A stretch of DNA of 64,000 bases. It comes from Albimonas marina (GTDB lineage Bacteria > Pseudomonadota > Alphaproteobacteria > Rhodobacterales > Rhodobacteraceae). Below, piece after piece: positions 37,092 through 45,032 of this stretch. The stretch spans positions 186,001 through 250,000 of the forward strand of contig NZ_JARHUC010000008.1 of NCBI RefSeq assembly GCF_029223255.1, given 5' to 3'. A program made the translations under genes and the position numbers. The stretch's first letter is position 1. Every line of letters begins with the position of its first letter. Below the pieces are notes generated by a model, which saw only the letters and a list, made by a program, of their open reading frames with translations, searched no databases and had not been told where the DNA came from.

Positions 37092-37949
37092 TCAGGCCGC
37101 GGGCTGGGCGCGCGCGTCGCGCGCGATGGCGTCGAGCCGGGCCTGGAGGGAGACGCGGTCGAGCGACTCGAGCGGCAGCGACGCGAAGGCGGAGATGCGC
37201 CGCTGCAGGCTGCGGTAGGCGTCGAGGAAGGCGAGGCCCTTCTCGGCCTCCGTCCCCTCCACCGCCACCGGGTCGGGCAGGCCCCAGTGGGCCGAGATCG
37301 GCTGGCCGGCCCAGGGGGGGCATTCCTCGTTCGCGGCCTGATCGCAGACGGTGAACACGAAATCGAGCCGCGGCGCGTCGGGCCCCTGGAACTCGGCCAC
37401 GTTCTTCGCGCGCAGGCCGGAGACGTCGTGGCCCAGCTCCCGCAGGACGGCGACGGCGTGGGGGTTCAGCTCGGAATAGGGCTTCGTGCCGGCTGAGAAG
37501 GCCCGGAAGCGCCCGGCGCCCTCGGCCGCCAGGATCGCCTCGGCGAAGATCGAACGGGCCGAGTTGCCGGTGCAGATGAACAGCACGTTGAAGCGACGGT
37601 CGGTCATGACGGAGCCTCCGACAGGCCGGGCGGCGCGGGCCGCCAGCGGCAGGCACAGCTCGGGCCGCCCGCGGCAGCAATCCGAGACGAGGAAGTCGAC
37701 CAGCCCGCCGGTGCGGGCGAGGTCGATGCTGTAGAAGACCGACTTGCCCCGCCGCTCGGACGTCACCAGCCCGGCCCGGGCCAGCGCCATCACGTTCACC
37801 GAGAGCGTGTTGGGCTTCATGCCCAGCGCTTCGGCGATCTCGGAGGGGCGCACCCCGTCGGGCGCGCGCCGGGCGAGGAGACGGAACACCGCCAGCCGGC
37901 CGGGATGGCCGAGGGCGGCGAAGGCGTCGACATGCAGATCGAATTCCAT
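37092..37949 (-). CDS. ArsR repressor - ArsC arsenate reductase fusion protein
   Basis: A 285-aa fusion. Residues 1-105 form an ArsR winged-helix domain ([43 protein letters not shown], then [11 protein letters not shown]) ending in a cysteine cluster C91, C92 and C99 that could bind As(III). Residues 117-285 form a low-molecular-weight-phosphatase-type arsenate reductase with the P-loop C126-x5-R132-S and HWGLPDP. The in-frame internal ATG at 37607 (M115) has GGAGG a few bases upstream, so free ArsC may also be made. I begin at ATG 37949, where the ArsR family starts; an ATG at 37964 lies inside a dyad. No canonical SD precedes it. It regulates and belongs to the arsenate operon. Confidence 0.88.
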   Translation of the reverse strand: MEFDLHVDAFAALGHPGRLAVFRLLARRAPDGVRPSEIAEALGMKPNTLSVNVMALARAGLVTSERRGKSVFYSIDLARTGGLVDFLVSDCCRGRPELCLPLAARAARPVGGSVMTDRRFNVLFICTGNSARSIFAEAILAAEGAGRFRAFSAGTKPYSELNPHAVAVLRELGHDVSGLRAKNVAEFQGPDAPRLDFVFTVCDQAANEECPPWAGQPISAHWGLPDPVAVEGTEAEKGLAFLDAYRSLQRRISAFASLPLESLDRVSLQARLDAIARDARAQPAA

Positions 37950-37950
37950 G

Positions 37951-37964
37951 ATACATGGATGCAT
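37951..37964. promoter_or_regulatory. Dyad at the start of the arsR-arsC gene (candidate ArsR operator)
   Basis: ATACATGGATGCAT is a near-perfect palindrome (one mismatch) immediately upstream of the chosen start. It is nested in a wider, slightly offset dyad (ATTC/GAAT arms). ArsR repressors commonly bind AT-rich dyads overlapping their own promoter, so autoregulation is likely. The absence of an SD suggests a short or leaderless transcript starting here. Confidence 0.45.
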
Positions 37965-37991
37965 GAATTGTTGATTCGACGCAAGACCAAG

Positions 37992-38022
37992 CCGCCCGCG
38001 CGCCGCGGGGGCGCGCGGGCGG
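37992..38022 (-). terminator. Perfect 13-bp hairpin between gntR and arsR
   Basis: CCGCCCGCGCGCC (37992-38004) and GGCGCGCGGGCGG (38010-38022) are fully complementary around a five-base loop. Read on the minus strand, a T-rich stretch (TTGGTCTTGC) follows, as expected for termination of gntR. A second small hairpin lies at 38044-38060, right after the gntR stop. Confidence 0.55.
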
Positions 38023-38064
38023 TTCGGAGGTCGCGCGGGAAACGCCGGCCGCGGGCCGGCGGGC

Positions 38065-38874
38065 CTAGTCGGCCGGCGCGGCGTAGCGGCGATAGCCGCG
38101 GGCCCAGCGGCCTGCGTCGGCGCGCATCGCCTCGCGCGCGGCGTCGGGATCGCCGGCGCGCAGGGCGGACAGAAGGTCGAGGTGCGGGCCGGGGCGCCAG
38201 CGCGGGGCGCGGGCGTCGATCGAGTGCCACAGGAGCGGGCCGGAGCGCACCCACAGCCCCTCGATCAGCTCGGCCAGGATCGGCGAGCCGCCCAGCCGGC
38301 CGGCGGCGAGGTGGAAGCGGGTGTTCAGGCGCACCGCCTCGGGGATGTCTCCGGCGGCATGGCGGGCGACCAGATCGGCGTTGATCGCCTCGAGCGCGTC
38401 GATCTCGGCCGGCGTGGCCAGCAGCGCGGCCTGGGCGGCGGCGCGGCCCTCCAGGTCCTCGCGCAGGACCGCGATCTCGTCGACCTGCCCGGCCACGAGC
38501 ACCGGGACCGAGGCCGCGCCGCGGGCGTCGATGGTCAGCGCCCGCTCCCCCGCCAGGCGCAGCATCGCCTCGCGCATCGGGGTGACCGAGATGCCGAAGC
38601 GGCGCGACATCGGGCGCAGCGGCAGGGGCGCGCCGGGTTTCAGTCGCCCCTCGGTCAGGGCGGCGCGCAGGGCGCGGTAGGCGGCCTCGGACAGGTTCTC
38701 GCGCGTCAGCGGGCGGGCCCAGTCGGCCTCCGGCCGGGCCCCGCCGGGGCCGAGCGGCCCGCGGGGCGGCGCGGCCTGGGCGTCGTCGCGCGCGCTTGCG
38801 GCGCCCGGGGTCTTGGCGTTATCCCGCGCAGGCGCGGCGGCGCCGGCGCGAGGTCTCGTGCGGGGCCGGCGCAT
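38065..38874 (-). CDS. GntR-family (FadR/FCD) transcription regulator
   Basis: The 269-aa protein has a basic, disordered N-terminal tail (about 1-55), a winged helix (about 58-125, with SEAAYRALRAALTEGRLKPG and SRRFGISVTPMREAMLRL) and an FCD all-helical ligand domain (about 130-265). It should bind a carboxylate with a metal; N and H residues in NTRFHLAAGRL and the terminal PHLDLLSAL are conserved metal/ligand positions. ATG 38874 follows GGAGGGGA. The tail between 38874 and the HTH is Pro/Ala/Arg-rich, so an internal start is possible. It is divergent from the TRAP/tartrate-type genes and probably represses them until an organic acid inducer is present. Confidence 0.88.
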   Translation of the reverse strand: MRRPRTRPRAGAAAPARDNAKTPGAASARDDAQAAPPRGPLGPGGARPEADWARPLTRENLSEAAYRALRAALTEGRLKPGAPLPLRPMSRRFGISVTPMREAMLRLAGERALTIDARGAASVPVLVAGQVDEIAVLREDLEGRAAAQAALLATPAEIDALEAINADLVARHAAGDIPEAVRLNTRFHLAAGRLGGSPILAELIEGLWVRSGPLLWHSIDARAPRWRPGPHLDLLSALRAGDPDAAREAMRADAGRWARGYRRYAAPAD

Positions 38875-39480
38875 GGCGCGGGTCCCCTCCGCCGGATCGA
38901 CGGCGTTGCTTGCAGGCGGCGGAATGCTCCGACCCTCCTCCCTGTTGCGGGCGCGTCGGCGGATTGCTCCCGGTCGCCTCCCGCGGCCGGGGCCGCTCTG
39001 GCCCGGGATCGCCATCATTCCAAGCTTTACGCCGGTCGGGAAGCCCCCTCTCGACACGCGCCAAGCGACGCTGCAATACCGCGGTGCGACGTTTCCATTT
39101 CGCCGCCAGGGTTGACATACGCGCAGGTATGGTCCCCATGTTATAACAAATGACGCCTCCATCCCGTAAAACTTCGGGCAAGGTGGAATCAGGCGCGCGA
39201 CGGGGTCGGTCCGGTTCCTCGGACCACGTCGGGAGTGGAGGAAGGATGCCCCTGCACCTAGGGTTCGCAGCGCCCTGCGCGCTCGTCCCGAGCGTCGATC
39301 GCTCGGCCGCGGCCGCGCCTGCGCGGACCGGCGCGCGCCCCTTCCCGACCTGCGGCGTCGCCGCGTCCGGACCCGTCCTTTCAGACTGACCCGTCCGGGC
39401 GCCCCGCGCCCGGCCCGACACGACCCGAGCGCGCCCCCTCCCGGGCCGCGCCGCTTCCTCACGGAGCCTCAGGAGGACCC
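38875..39480. promoter_or_regulatory. Divergent control region between gntR and the TRAP operon
   Basis: No gene is supported in these 606 bases. The notable element is the cluster of dyads at 39112-39149. Downstream of it lies a long leader (about 330 bases) before the first TRAP gene, with only the strong SD AGGAGG at 39471-39476 recognisable. Such a long leader may hold RNA-level control, but I saw no known riboswitch. Confidence 0.4.
39112..39149. promoter_or_regulatory. TTGACA box and two dyads: candidate promoter/GntR operator
   Basis: TTGACA (39112-39117) overlaps the inverted repeat CATAC-N6-GTATG (39116-39131). Next comes the perfect palindrome TGTTATAACA at 39139-39148, whose TATAAC also fits a -10 box for gntR on the minus strand. 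FadR-type GntR regulators bind short palindromes like this. Repression of both directions from here is inferred. Confidence 0.5.
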
Positions 39481-40590
39481 ATGATCCGCACTGCAACCGC
39501 GTCGGCCCTCGCCCTCGCCCTGGCCGCCGTCTCGGCCCCCGCCGCCGGCGCCGCCGAGATCTCCTACGCCCACTACATCTCGTCCGTGCACGTGGTGAAC
39601 ACCCAGGGCATCACCCCCTATTTCGAGCGCGTCACCGAGAAGACCGGCGGCGAGCTGACCTTCGAGACCTTCTGGGGCGGCGCCATGGGCGGCCCGAAGG
39701 AGCTGCTGGGCGCGATCGAGACCGGCGTGATCGACTCCGGCGGCGTGGTCGACGTCTACCTCAAGACCGCCCTGCCCTACTCGAACCTGCTGTCGAGCCT
39801 GTTCGTCGTCGCCGACGACGTGAAGGTCTACGGCGCGGCGATCAACGAGTTCCAGCTGCTGCACTGCCCGGGCTGCCTGAAGGACTACGAGAACAACGAC
39901 GTGGTGCCGCTGGCCTGGTACCCGACCTCGCCGTACCTGCTGATGTGCACCTCCGACGTGCGCACGCTGGACGACCTGGCGGGCAAGAAGGTGCGCGCCA
40001 CCTCGCGCATGGGCGTGCTGATGCAGAACATGGGCGCCACGCCCGTGTCGATCACCTCGGCCGAGATGTACGAGGCGATGCAGCGCGGCCAGGCCGACTG
40101 CTCGGTCGGCGCGGCCGCCTGGCTGACCGGCTACAACATCAAGGACTTCGTGAAGACGATCATCCAGGACCCGCTGGGCGCCTACATCGGCTCGGGCCTG
40201 ATGAACATGAACGTCTACACCTGGGAGGACCTGACCGAGGCGCAGCGCCAGGTGATGATCGACGAGCTGCCCCAGCTCGTGGCCGACACCACCTGGGCCT
40301 ATCTCGAGGAGGCGGACTCCGCCACCCAGCTGACCGTCGATGAGAACGGCGCCCAGTACGTCCCGGCCGCCGACGACTTCCGCGCCCGCCTGCTGGAGCT
40401 GCGCGAGGCCGAGTGGGACGCCGCCATCGCCCAGGGCGAGGCCGACGGCGTCGAGGACGCCCGCGCCGTCGTCGACAGCTTCCGCCAGACCGTCGAGAAG
40501 TGGCGCGGCATCGTCGCCGAGACCGGCGACGACAAGGCGGCCTACGCCGCCGCGCTCGACGCCGAGATCTTCTCGAAGCTGAAGCCCTGA
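39481..40590 (+). CDS. dctP: TRAP transporter substrate-binding protein (DctP family), first copy
   Basis: A 369-aa periplasmic binding protein with a clear Sec signal (about 1-24, cleavage after AGAA). The DctP fold is shown by FWGGAMGGPKELLGAI, VRTLDDLAGKKVRATSRMG and the ligand-binding AEMYEAMQRGQADC. It carries a C-x-G-C motif (LHCPGCLKDY) plus another Cys in LLMCTSDV, shared with two other binding proteins in this window. ATG 39481 has AGGAGG as SD. It precedes a paralogous binding protein and the DctQ/DctM membrane pair. A hydroxy- or dicarboxylic acid ligand is likely given the downstream dehydrogenase and glycerate kinase, but is not proven. Confidence 0.92.
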   Translation: MIRTATASALALALAAVSAPAAGAAEISYAHYISSVHVVNTQGITPYFERVTEKTGGELTFETFWGGAMGGPKELLGAIETGVIDSGGVVDVYLKTALPYSNLLSSLFVVADDVKVYGAAINEFQLLHCPGCLKDYENNDVVPLAWYPTSPYLLMCTSDVRTLDDLAGKKVRATSRMGVLMQNMGATPVSITSAEMYEAMQRGQADCSVGAAAWLTGYNIKDFVKTIIQDPLGAYIGSGLMNMNVYTWEDLTEAQRQVMIDELPQLVADTTWAYLEEADSATQLTVDENGAQYVPAADDFRARLLELREAEWDAAIAQGEADGVEDARAVVDSFRQTVEKWRGIVAETGDDKAAYAAALDAEIFSKLKP

Positions 40591-40674
40591 TCCCGTTTCC
40601 GCGCCGCCGGCGGGAGGCCTCGGCGGCGCGGATCCAACCCCAAACCCCGCATGAATCCCGAGGGAGGACATTTC

Positions 40675-41790
40675 ATGAAATTCGCGATCGGCGCCCTGAT
40701 GAGCGGCGCGGCGACCCTGACCCTGGCGGCCGCTTCGGCCCAGGCCGACGAATACACCTACGGCTCGTTCCTGCAGCCGACCGCGATCACCATGCGCGAC
40801 GGCCAGATCCCGTTCTTCGAGCGGGTCAAGGAGAAGACCGGCGGCGAGGTCGAGTTCGAGGCGTTCTGGGGCGGCTCGATGGGCGGCCCGAAGGAGCTGC
40901 TGGGCGCGATCGACGACGCGGTGCTCGACTCCGGCCTGATCGTGGACGTCTACACGAAGAAGGCGCTGCCGCACTCCTCGACCATCTCCTCGGCCTTCAT
41001 CCTGGCCGACGACAGCCTCGCCTGGGGCGCCGCGGTCAACGAGTGGCACCTGCTGGGCTGCGACGGCTGCATGGAAGAGTTCGCGGACAACGGCCAGATC
41101 GGCCTCGCGTGGTACTCGACCACCCCCTACGTCCTGCAGTGCACCTCGCCGGTCTCCACGCTGGCGGACCTGAAGGGCAAGAAGGTGCGCTCGGTCTCGC
41201 GCCTGGCGGACCTGATGTCGGCGATGGGCGCGGTGCCGGTGTCGGTGACCGTGGCCGAGATGTACGAGGCGATGCAGCGCGGCCAGGTGGACTGCGCCCT
41301 GGGCTCGCCGAACTACCTCAACACCTATAACATCAAGGACTTCGTCACCTCGATCATCGAGACGCCGATCGGCGGCTACGTGTCGACGCTGACCCTGTCG
41401 GTCAACCTCGACAGCTGGGATGCGATGGGCGAGAAGAACCGCCAGATCATCATCGACGAGATCCCCCAGCTGCTGGCCGACATCAAGTGGGCCGCCTTCG
41501 AGGACGACGCCAACGGCATCGCCGAGACAAAGGAGAAGGGCGGCCAGGTCGTGCAGCCCGACCAGGCCTTCCTCGACAAGCTCGAGGAGCTGCGCGCCAC
41601 CGAGTGGGAGGCCGTGATCGCCCAGGCGAAGGAAGACGGCGTCGAGGACGCCGAGGAGACCGTCGCCTCGTTCCGCAAGATCCTCGAGAAGTGGCAGGGC
41701 ATCGTCGCCGACATCAAGCACGACGAGGCCGGCAAGAAGACCTTCGAAGAGGCGCTGCGCCGCGAGATCTTCTCCAAGGTCCAGCCCTGA
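40675..41790 (+). CDS. dctP: TRAP transporter substrate-binding protein (DctP family), second copy
   Basis: This 371-aa protein is clearly paralogous to the gene just upstream: the two share FWGGxMGGPKELLGAI, AEMYEAMQRGQ-DC, the C-x-G-C motif (LLGCDGCMEEF) and the C-terminal EIFSK. The signal peptide covers about 1-23 (cleavage after AQA). ATG 40675 with SD GAGGGAGGA is preferred over an upstream ATG at 40651 that would disrupt the signal peptide. Two binding proteins next to one DctQM pair suggest either broadened substrate range or differential affinity. The tandem arrangement is best explained by duplication followed by divergence. Confidence 0.92.
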   Translation: MKFAIGALMSGAATLTLAAASAQADEYTYGSFLQPTAITMRDGQIPFFERVKEKTGGEVEFEAFWGGSMGGPKELLGAIDDAVLDSGLIVDVYTKKALPHSSTISSAFILADDSLAWGAAVNEWHLLGCDGCMEEFADNGQIGLAWYSTTPYVLQCTSPVSTLADLKGKKVRSVSRLADLMSAMGAVPVSVTVAEMYEAMQRGQVDCALGSPNYLNTYNIKDFVTSIIETPIGGYVSTLTLSVNLDSWDAMGEKNRQIIIDEIPQLLADIKWAAFEDDANGIAETKEKGGQVVQPDQAFLDKLEELRATEWEAVIAQAKEDGVEDAEETVASFRKILEKWQGIVADIKHDEAGKKTFEEALRREIFSKVQP

Positions 41791-41885
41791 CCGGTTCGAT
41801 CGAGACCCGGACCCCGGCCTGACGGCCGGGGTCCTCCCCCTGTTCTCCACCCTTCCCTGCGACCCCTTTCCCCTTCGAGGTCCGA

Positions 41886-42452
41886 ATGAAAATCCTTGAA
41901 AGGATCGCGGCCTTCGGCGCCGGCCTGACGGCCTGGCTCGCCGGCGCCGTGATGCTTCTGATGATGCTCCAGATCACCCTGGACGTGCTGTTCAAGTACC
42001 TGCTGAACTGGCCGATCCCGATGACGCTGGAGACCGTGGCGACCTACTACATGGTGGCGCTGGTGTTCCTGCCGCTGGGCCAGGTCACCCGGAAGGAGGA
42101 GCATCTCGAGGTCGAGCTGTTCACCCAGAACCTCGGGCCCCGCGCGCTGGCCTGGGTCAAGCTGTTCGGCTGCCTGATCGGCCTGGCCTACGTGGGCATC
42201 CTGTTCGGCGAGGCCATCGACGAGGCGATGAAGATGACCCGCCGCGGCGAGGTCTGGGAGACCGCGACCATGGACCTGCAGGTCTGGCCGACGCGGTGGT
42301 TCCTGCCGGTGGGCTGCGGGCTGATGCTGTTCTGGCTGGCGCTGCATGCGATCGACTCGATCTACATGGCGCTGACCGGCAAGCACGCGCTCATGGAGCA
42401 CGAGCACGGCGGCCCCGCCTCCGATCCCGACCACATCACCCTCGCCGACTGA
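41886..42452 (+). CDS. dctQ: TRAP transporter small membrane subunit (DctQ)
   Basis: This 188-aa protein has four hydrophobic segments (about 14-36, 52-70, 88-108 and 137-160) as in DctQ. The conserved LxxxLVFLPLGQVTRKEEHLEVELF motif lies between the second and third. It should sit in the inner membrane with DctM and couple the soluble binding protein to the sodium-driven transporter. It lies 95 bases after the second binding-protein gene and ten bases before dctM, so it is part of the same operon. Confidence 0.9.
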   Translation: MKILERIAAFGAGLTAWLAGAVMLLMMLQITLDVLFKYLLNWPIPMTLETVATYYMVALVFLPLGQVTRKEEHLEVELFTQNLGPRALAWVKLFGCLIGLAYVGILFGEAIDEAMKMTRRGEVWETATMDLQVWPTRWFLPVGCGLMLFWLALHAIDSIYMALTGKHALMEHEHGGPASDPDHITLAD

Positions 42453-42462
42453 GGAGCGCGAC

Positions 42463-43773
42463 ATGGACAGTCTTATGATCGGCGGCCTCGGGGTCGGCGC
42501 GATCCTCGTTCTGCTGGCGCTTCGCGTGCCGATCGCCTTTTCGCTGGGCTCGGTGTCGTTCCTGGGGATCATGTTCCTGCGCAACGAGCGCGCGGCCCTG
42601 GGCATCCTGGGCTCCCTGCCCCACGACTTCGCCGCGAGCTGGGAGTTGTCGGCCGTGCCGATGTTCCTGCTGATGGGCGCGGCGGCCTACCAGACGGGCC
42701 TGACCTCCTCGCTCTACACCGCCGCGCGGCTGTGGCTGAACGAGCTTCCGGGCGGCCTCGCGGTCGCGACCAACTTCACCGCGGCGGGCTTCGCGGCGGC
42801 CTCGGGCTCGTCCGTGGCGACCTCGGCGGCCGTGGGGCGTCTGGCGATCCCCGAGATGCTGAAGTTCGGCTACGACAAGGCGCTGGCGACCGGCACCGTG
42901 GCGGCCTCGGGCACGCTGGGGGCGCTGATCCCGCCCTCGATCGCCTTCGTGATCTACGGCTGGTTCACCGAGCAGTCGGTGGGCTCGCTCCTGATCGCGG
43001 GCATCATCCCGGGCCTGATGACCGCGGGCCTCTACACGGTGATGATCGTGGGCCGCTGCATGGTGACCCCCTCGCTCGCCCCGCGCGTGGCGATCAAGGT
43101 GACGATGGGCGAGAAGCTGGCGGCGCTGGGCAAGGTCTGGCCGATGCCGCTGCTGGTGCTGGGCGTCGTGGGCGCGATCTACTCGGGCCTCGCCACGCCG
43201 ACCGAGGCGGGCGCCCTGGGCGCGACGCTGGCCTTCCTGATCGGCGGCCTGCAGGGCCGGCTGACGAAGAAGGTGATCGCGGACAGCGTGGGCGATGCGA
43301 TGCGCACCACCTCGTCGCTGTTCTTCCTCGCGATCGGCGCGGTGATGCTGACCCGGTTCCTGGCGCTCGCCGGCGTTCCGACCTTCATCGCCGACACGGT
43401 GGCGGCGCTGCAGCTGGGGCCGGTGGCGCTGGTGATGGCGCTGGCGGTGATCTACCTGATCCTGGGCATGTTCCTGGACCCGATCGGCGTCATGCTGCTG
43501 ACCCTGCCGGTGTTCCTGCCCGCGTTCCACGCGCTGGACATGGACCTGATCTGGATCGGCGTGATCGTGGTGAAGATGATCGAGGTCGGCCTGCTGACCC
43601 CGCCCGTGGGCCTGAACGTCTACGTGGTGAAGGGGGTTGCGGGCGACTCGGTGGGCCTCGCGACCGTCTTCAAGGGCGTCGCCTGGTTTCTGGCCTGCGA
43701 GCTGGTGATCATGATCCTGCTGATCTCCTTCCCGGCCCTGTCGACCTGGCTGCCGAGCCTGATGGCGCACTGA
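42463..43773 (+). CDS. dctM: TRAP transporter large permease (DctM)
   Basis: The 436-aa protein is of typical DctM length with about 12-13 membrane segments. Hallmarks are PMFLLMGAAAYQTGL, GSSVATSAAVGRLAIPEM, LGALIPPSIAFVIYGW and LTPPVGLNVYVVKG. It is the Na+-coupled channel of the TRAP importer. A strong rho-independent terminator follows at 43800-43829, so the transporter genes and the downstream catabolic genes may be separate transcripts. Confidence 0.94.
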   Translation: MDSLMIGGLGVGAILVLLALRVPIAFSLGSVSFLGIMFLRNERAALGILGSLPHDFAASWELSAVPMFLLMGAAAYQTGLTSSLYTAARLWLNELPGGLAVATNFTAAGFAAASGSSVATSAAVGRLAIPEMLKFGYDKALATGTVAASGTLGALIPPSIAFVIYGWFTEQSVGSLLIAGIIPGLMTAGLYTVMIVGRCMVTPSLAPRVAIKVTMGEKLAALGKVWPMPLLVLGVVGAIYSGLATPTEAGALGATLAFLIGGLQGRLTKKVIADSVGDAMRTTSSLFFLAIGAVMLTRFLALAGVPTFIADTVAALQLGPVALVMALAVIYLILGMFLDPIGVMLLTLPVFLPAFHALDMDLIWIGVIVVKMIEVGLLTPPVGLNVYVVKGVAGDSVGLATVFKGVAWFLACELVIMILLISFPALSTWLPSLMAH

Positions 43774-43799
43774 GCGCGCCATCGACGCAAGACGACCGG

Positions 43800-43829
43800 G
43801 GGCCGGCGCCGCGAGCGCCGGCCCTTTTT
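43800..43829 (+). terminator. Rho-independent terminator after dctM
   Basis: GGGCCGGCGC (43800-43809) and GCGCCGGCCC (43815-43824) form a perfect ten-base-pair stem with a five-base loop, followed at once by TTTTT (43825-43829). This is the clearest intrinsic terminator in the window. Confidence 0.88.
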
Positions 43830-43958
43830 CGTGGCCCCGTCTCGGGCGGGGCGGATTTTCGACGCCCCCGCTGGACGGCGCCCCATGGCTCTGCGCATCC
43901 TGCCGCCCGTCCGGCCGCCCTTTCCCGACGCGGCCGGCGCGGAGAAGGAGCGCACCCC

Positions 43959-45029
43959 ATGGACAACCGTCTGAAGATCGCCGTCATCCCCGGCGACGGC
44001 ATCGGCAAGGAGGTGGTCCCCGAGGGCCTGCGCGTGCTCGAGGCCGTGGCCGGCCGCCATGGCATCGACTTCAATTTCCAGGAGCACGACTTCGCCTCCT
44101 GCGACCATTACGCAAAGCACGGGCAGATGATGCCCGACGACTGGAAGGACCGGCTCTCGGGCGCCGACGCCCTGTTCTTCGGCGCCGTCGGCTGGCCCGA
44201 CACGGTGCCCGACCACATCTCGCTGTGGGGCTCGCTGCTGAAGTTCCGGCGCGAGTACGACCAGTACATCAACCTGCGCCCCGCCCGCCTGATGCCCGGC
44301 GTGCCCGCGCCGCTCGCCGGCCGCGGCCCCGGCGACATCGACATGTGGATCGTGCGCGAGAACACGGAAGGCGAATACTCCTCCGTCGGCGGGCGCATGT
44401 TCGAGGGCACGGACCGCGAGATCGTCATGCAGGAGACGGTGATGACCCGTCACGGGGTCGACCGGGTCCTGCGCTACGCCTTCGAGCTGGCGAACCGCCG
44501 CCCGCGCCGCAAGCTGACCTCGGCCACCAAGTCGAACGGCATCGCCATCACCATGCCCTGGTGGGATGAGCGGGTGGCGGCGATGGCCGCGAACTACCCG
44601 GATGTGGACGTGGACAAGCAGCACATCGACATCCTGTGCGCGCGCTTCGTCCTCCAGCCGGACCGCTTCGACGTGGTCGTCGCCTCGAACCTCTTCGGCG
44701 ACATCCTCTCGGACCTCGGGCCCGCCTGCACCGGGACCATCGGCATCGCCCCCTCGGGCAACATCAACCCGGAGGGCGCGTTCCCTTCGCTGTTCGAGCC
44801 GGTGCACGGCTCGGCCCCCGACATCGCCGGCCAGGGCATCGCGAACCCGGTGGGCCAGATCTGGGCGGGGGCGATGATGCTCGAGCACCTGGGCCACGCC
44901 GAGGCCGCCGCCGAGATCGTCACGGCGATCGAACGCGTGCTGGCCGAGCCGAAGCTGCGCACCCGCGACCTGGGCGGCTCGGCCGACACGCAGACCTGCG
45001 GCAAGGCCATCGCCGATGCGCTGGGCTGA
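43959..45029 (+). CDS. ttuC: Tartrate dehydrogenase / D-malate dehydrogenase-type beta-decarboxylating enzyme
   Basis: A 356-aa member of the isocitrate/isopropylmalate dehydrogenase family. It shows the NAD-linked IPMDH fold: IPGDGIGKEVVPEGLRVL, LLKFRREYDQYINLRPARL, the active-site WIVRENTEGEYS, SATKSNGI, ASNLFGDILSDL and GSAPDIAGQGIANPVGQIWA. The extension VDKQHIDILCARFVL and the region around RPARLMPGV are of the tartrate/D-malate dehydrogenase group (TtuC/DmlA). It would oxidise D-malate to pyruvate or tartrate to oxaloglycolate/glycerate. ATG 43959 has the SD AAGGAG. It is followed 3 bases later by glycerate kinase, which fits tartrate use via glycerate. Confidence 0.9.
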   Translation: MDNRLKIAVIPGDGIGKEVVPEGLRVLEAVAGRHGIDFNFQEHDFASCDHYAKHGQMMPDDWKDRLSGADALFFGAVGWPDTVPDHISLWGSLLKFRREYDQYINLRPARLMPGVPAPLAGRGPGDIDMWIVRENTEGEYSSVGGRMFEGTDREIVMQETVMTRHGVDRVLRYAFELANRRPRRKLTSATKSNGIAITMPWWDERVAAMAANYPDVDVDKQHIDILCARFVLQPDRFDVVVASNLFGDILSDLGPACTGTIGIAPSGNINPEGAFPSLFEPVHGSAPDIAGQGIANPVGQIWAGAMMLEHLGHAEAAAEIVTAIERVLAEPKLRTRDLGGSADTQTCGKAIADALG

Positions 45030-45032
45030 GCG

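Noticed and set aside
39469-41850. A 793-codon minus-strand frame across the two TRAP binding-protein genes
   Set aside because: It is antisense to two well-supported DctP genes and its translation lacks any domain; long antisense frames are common at this GC content.
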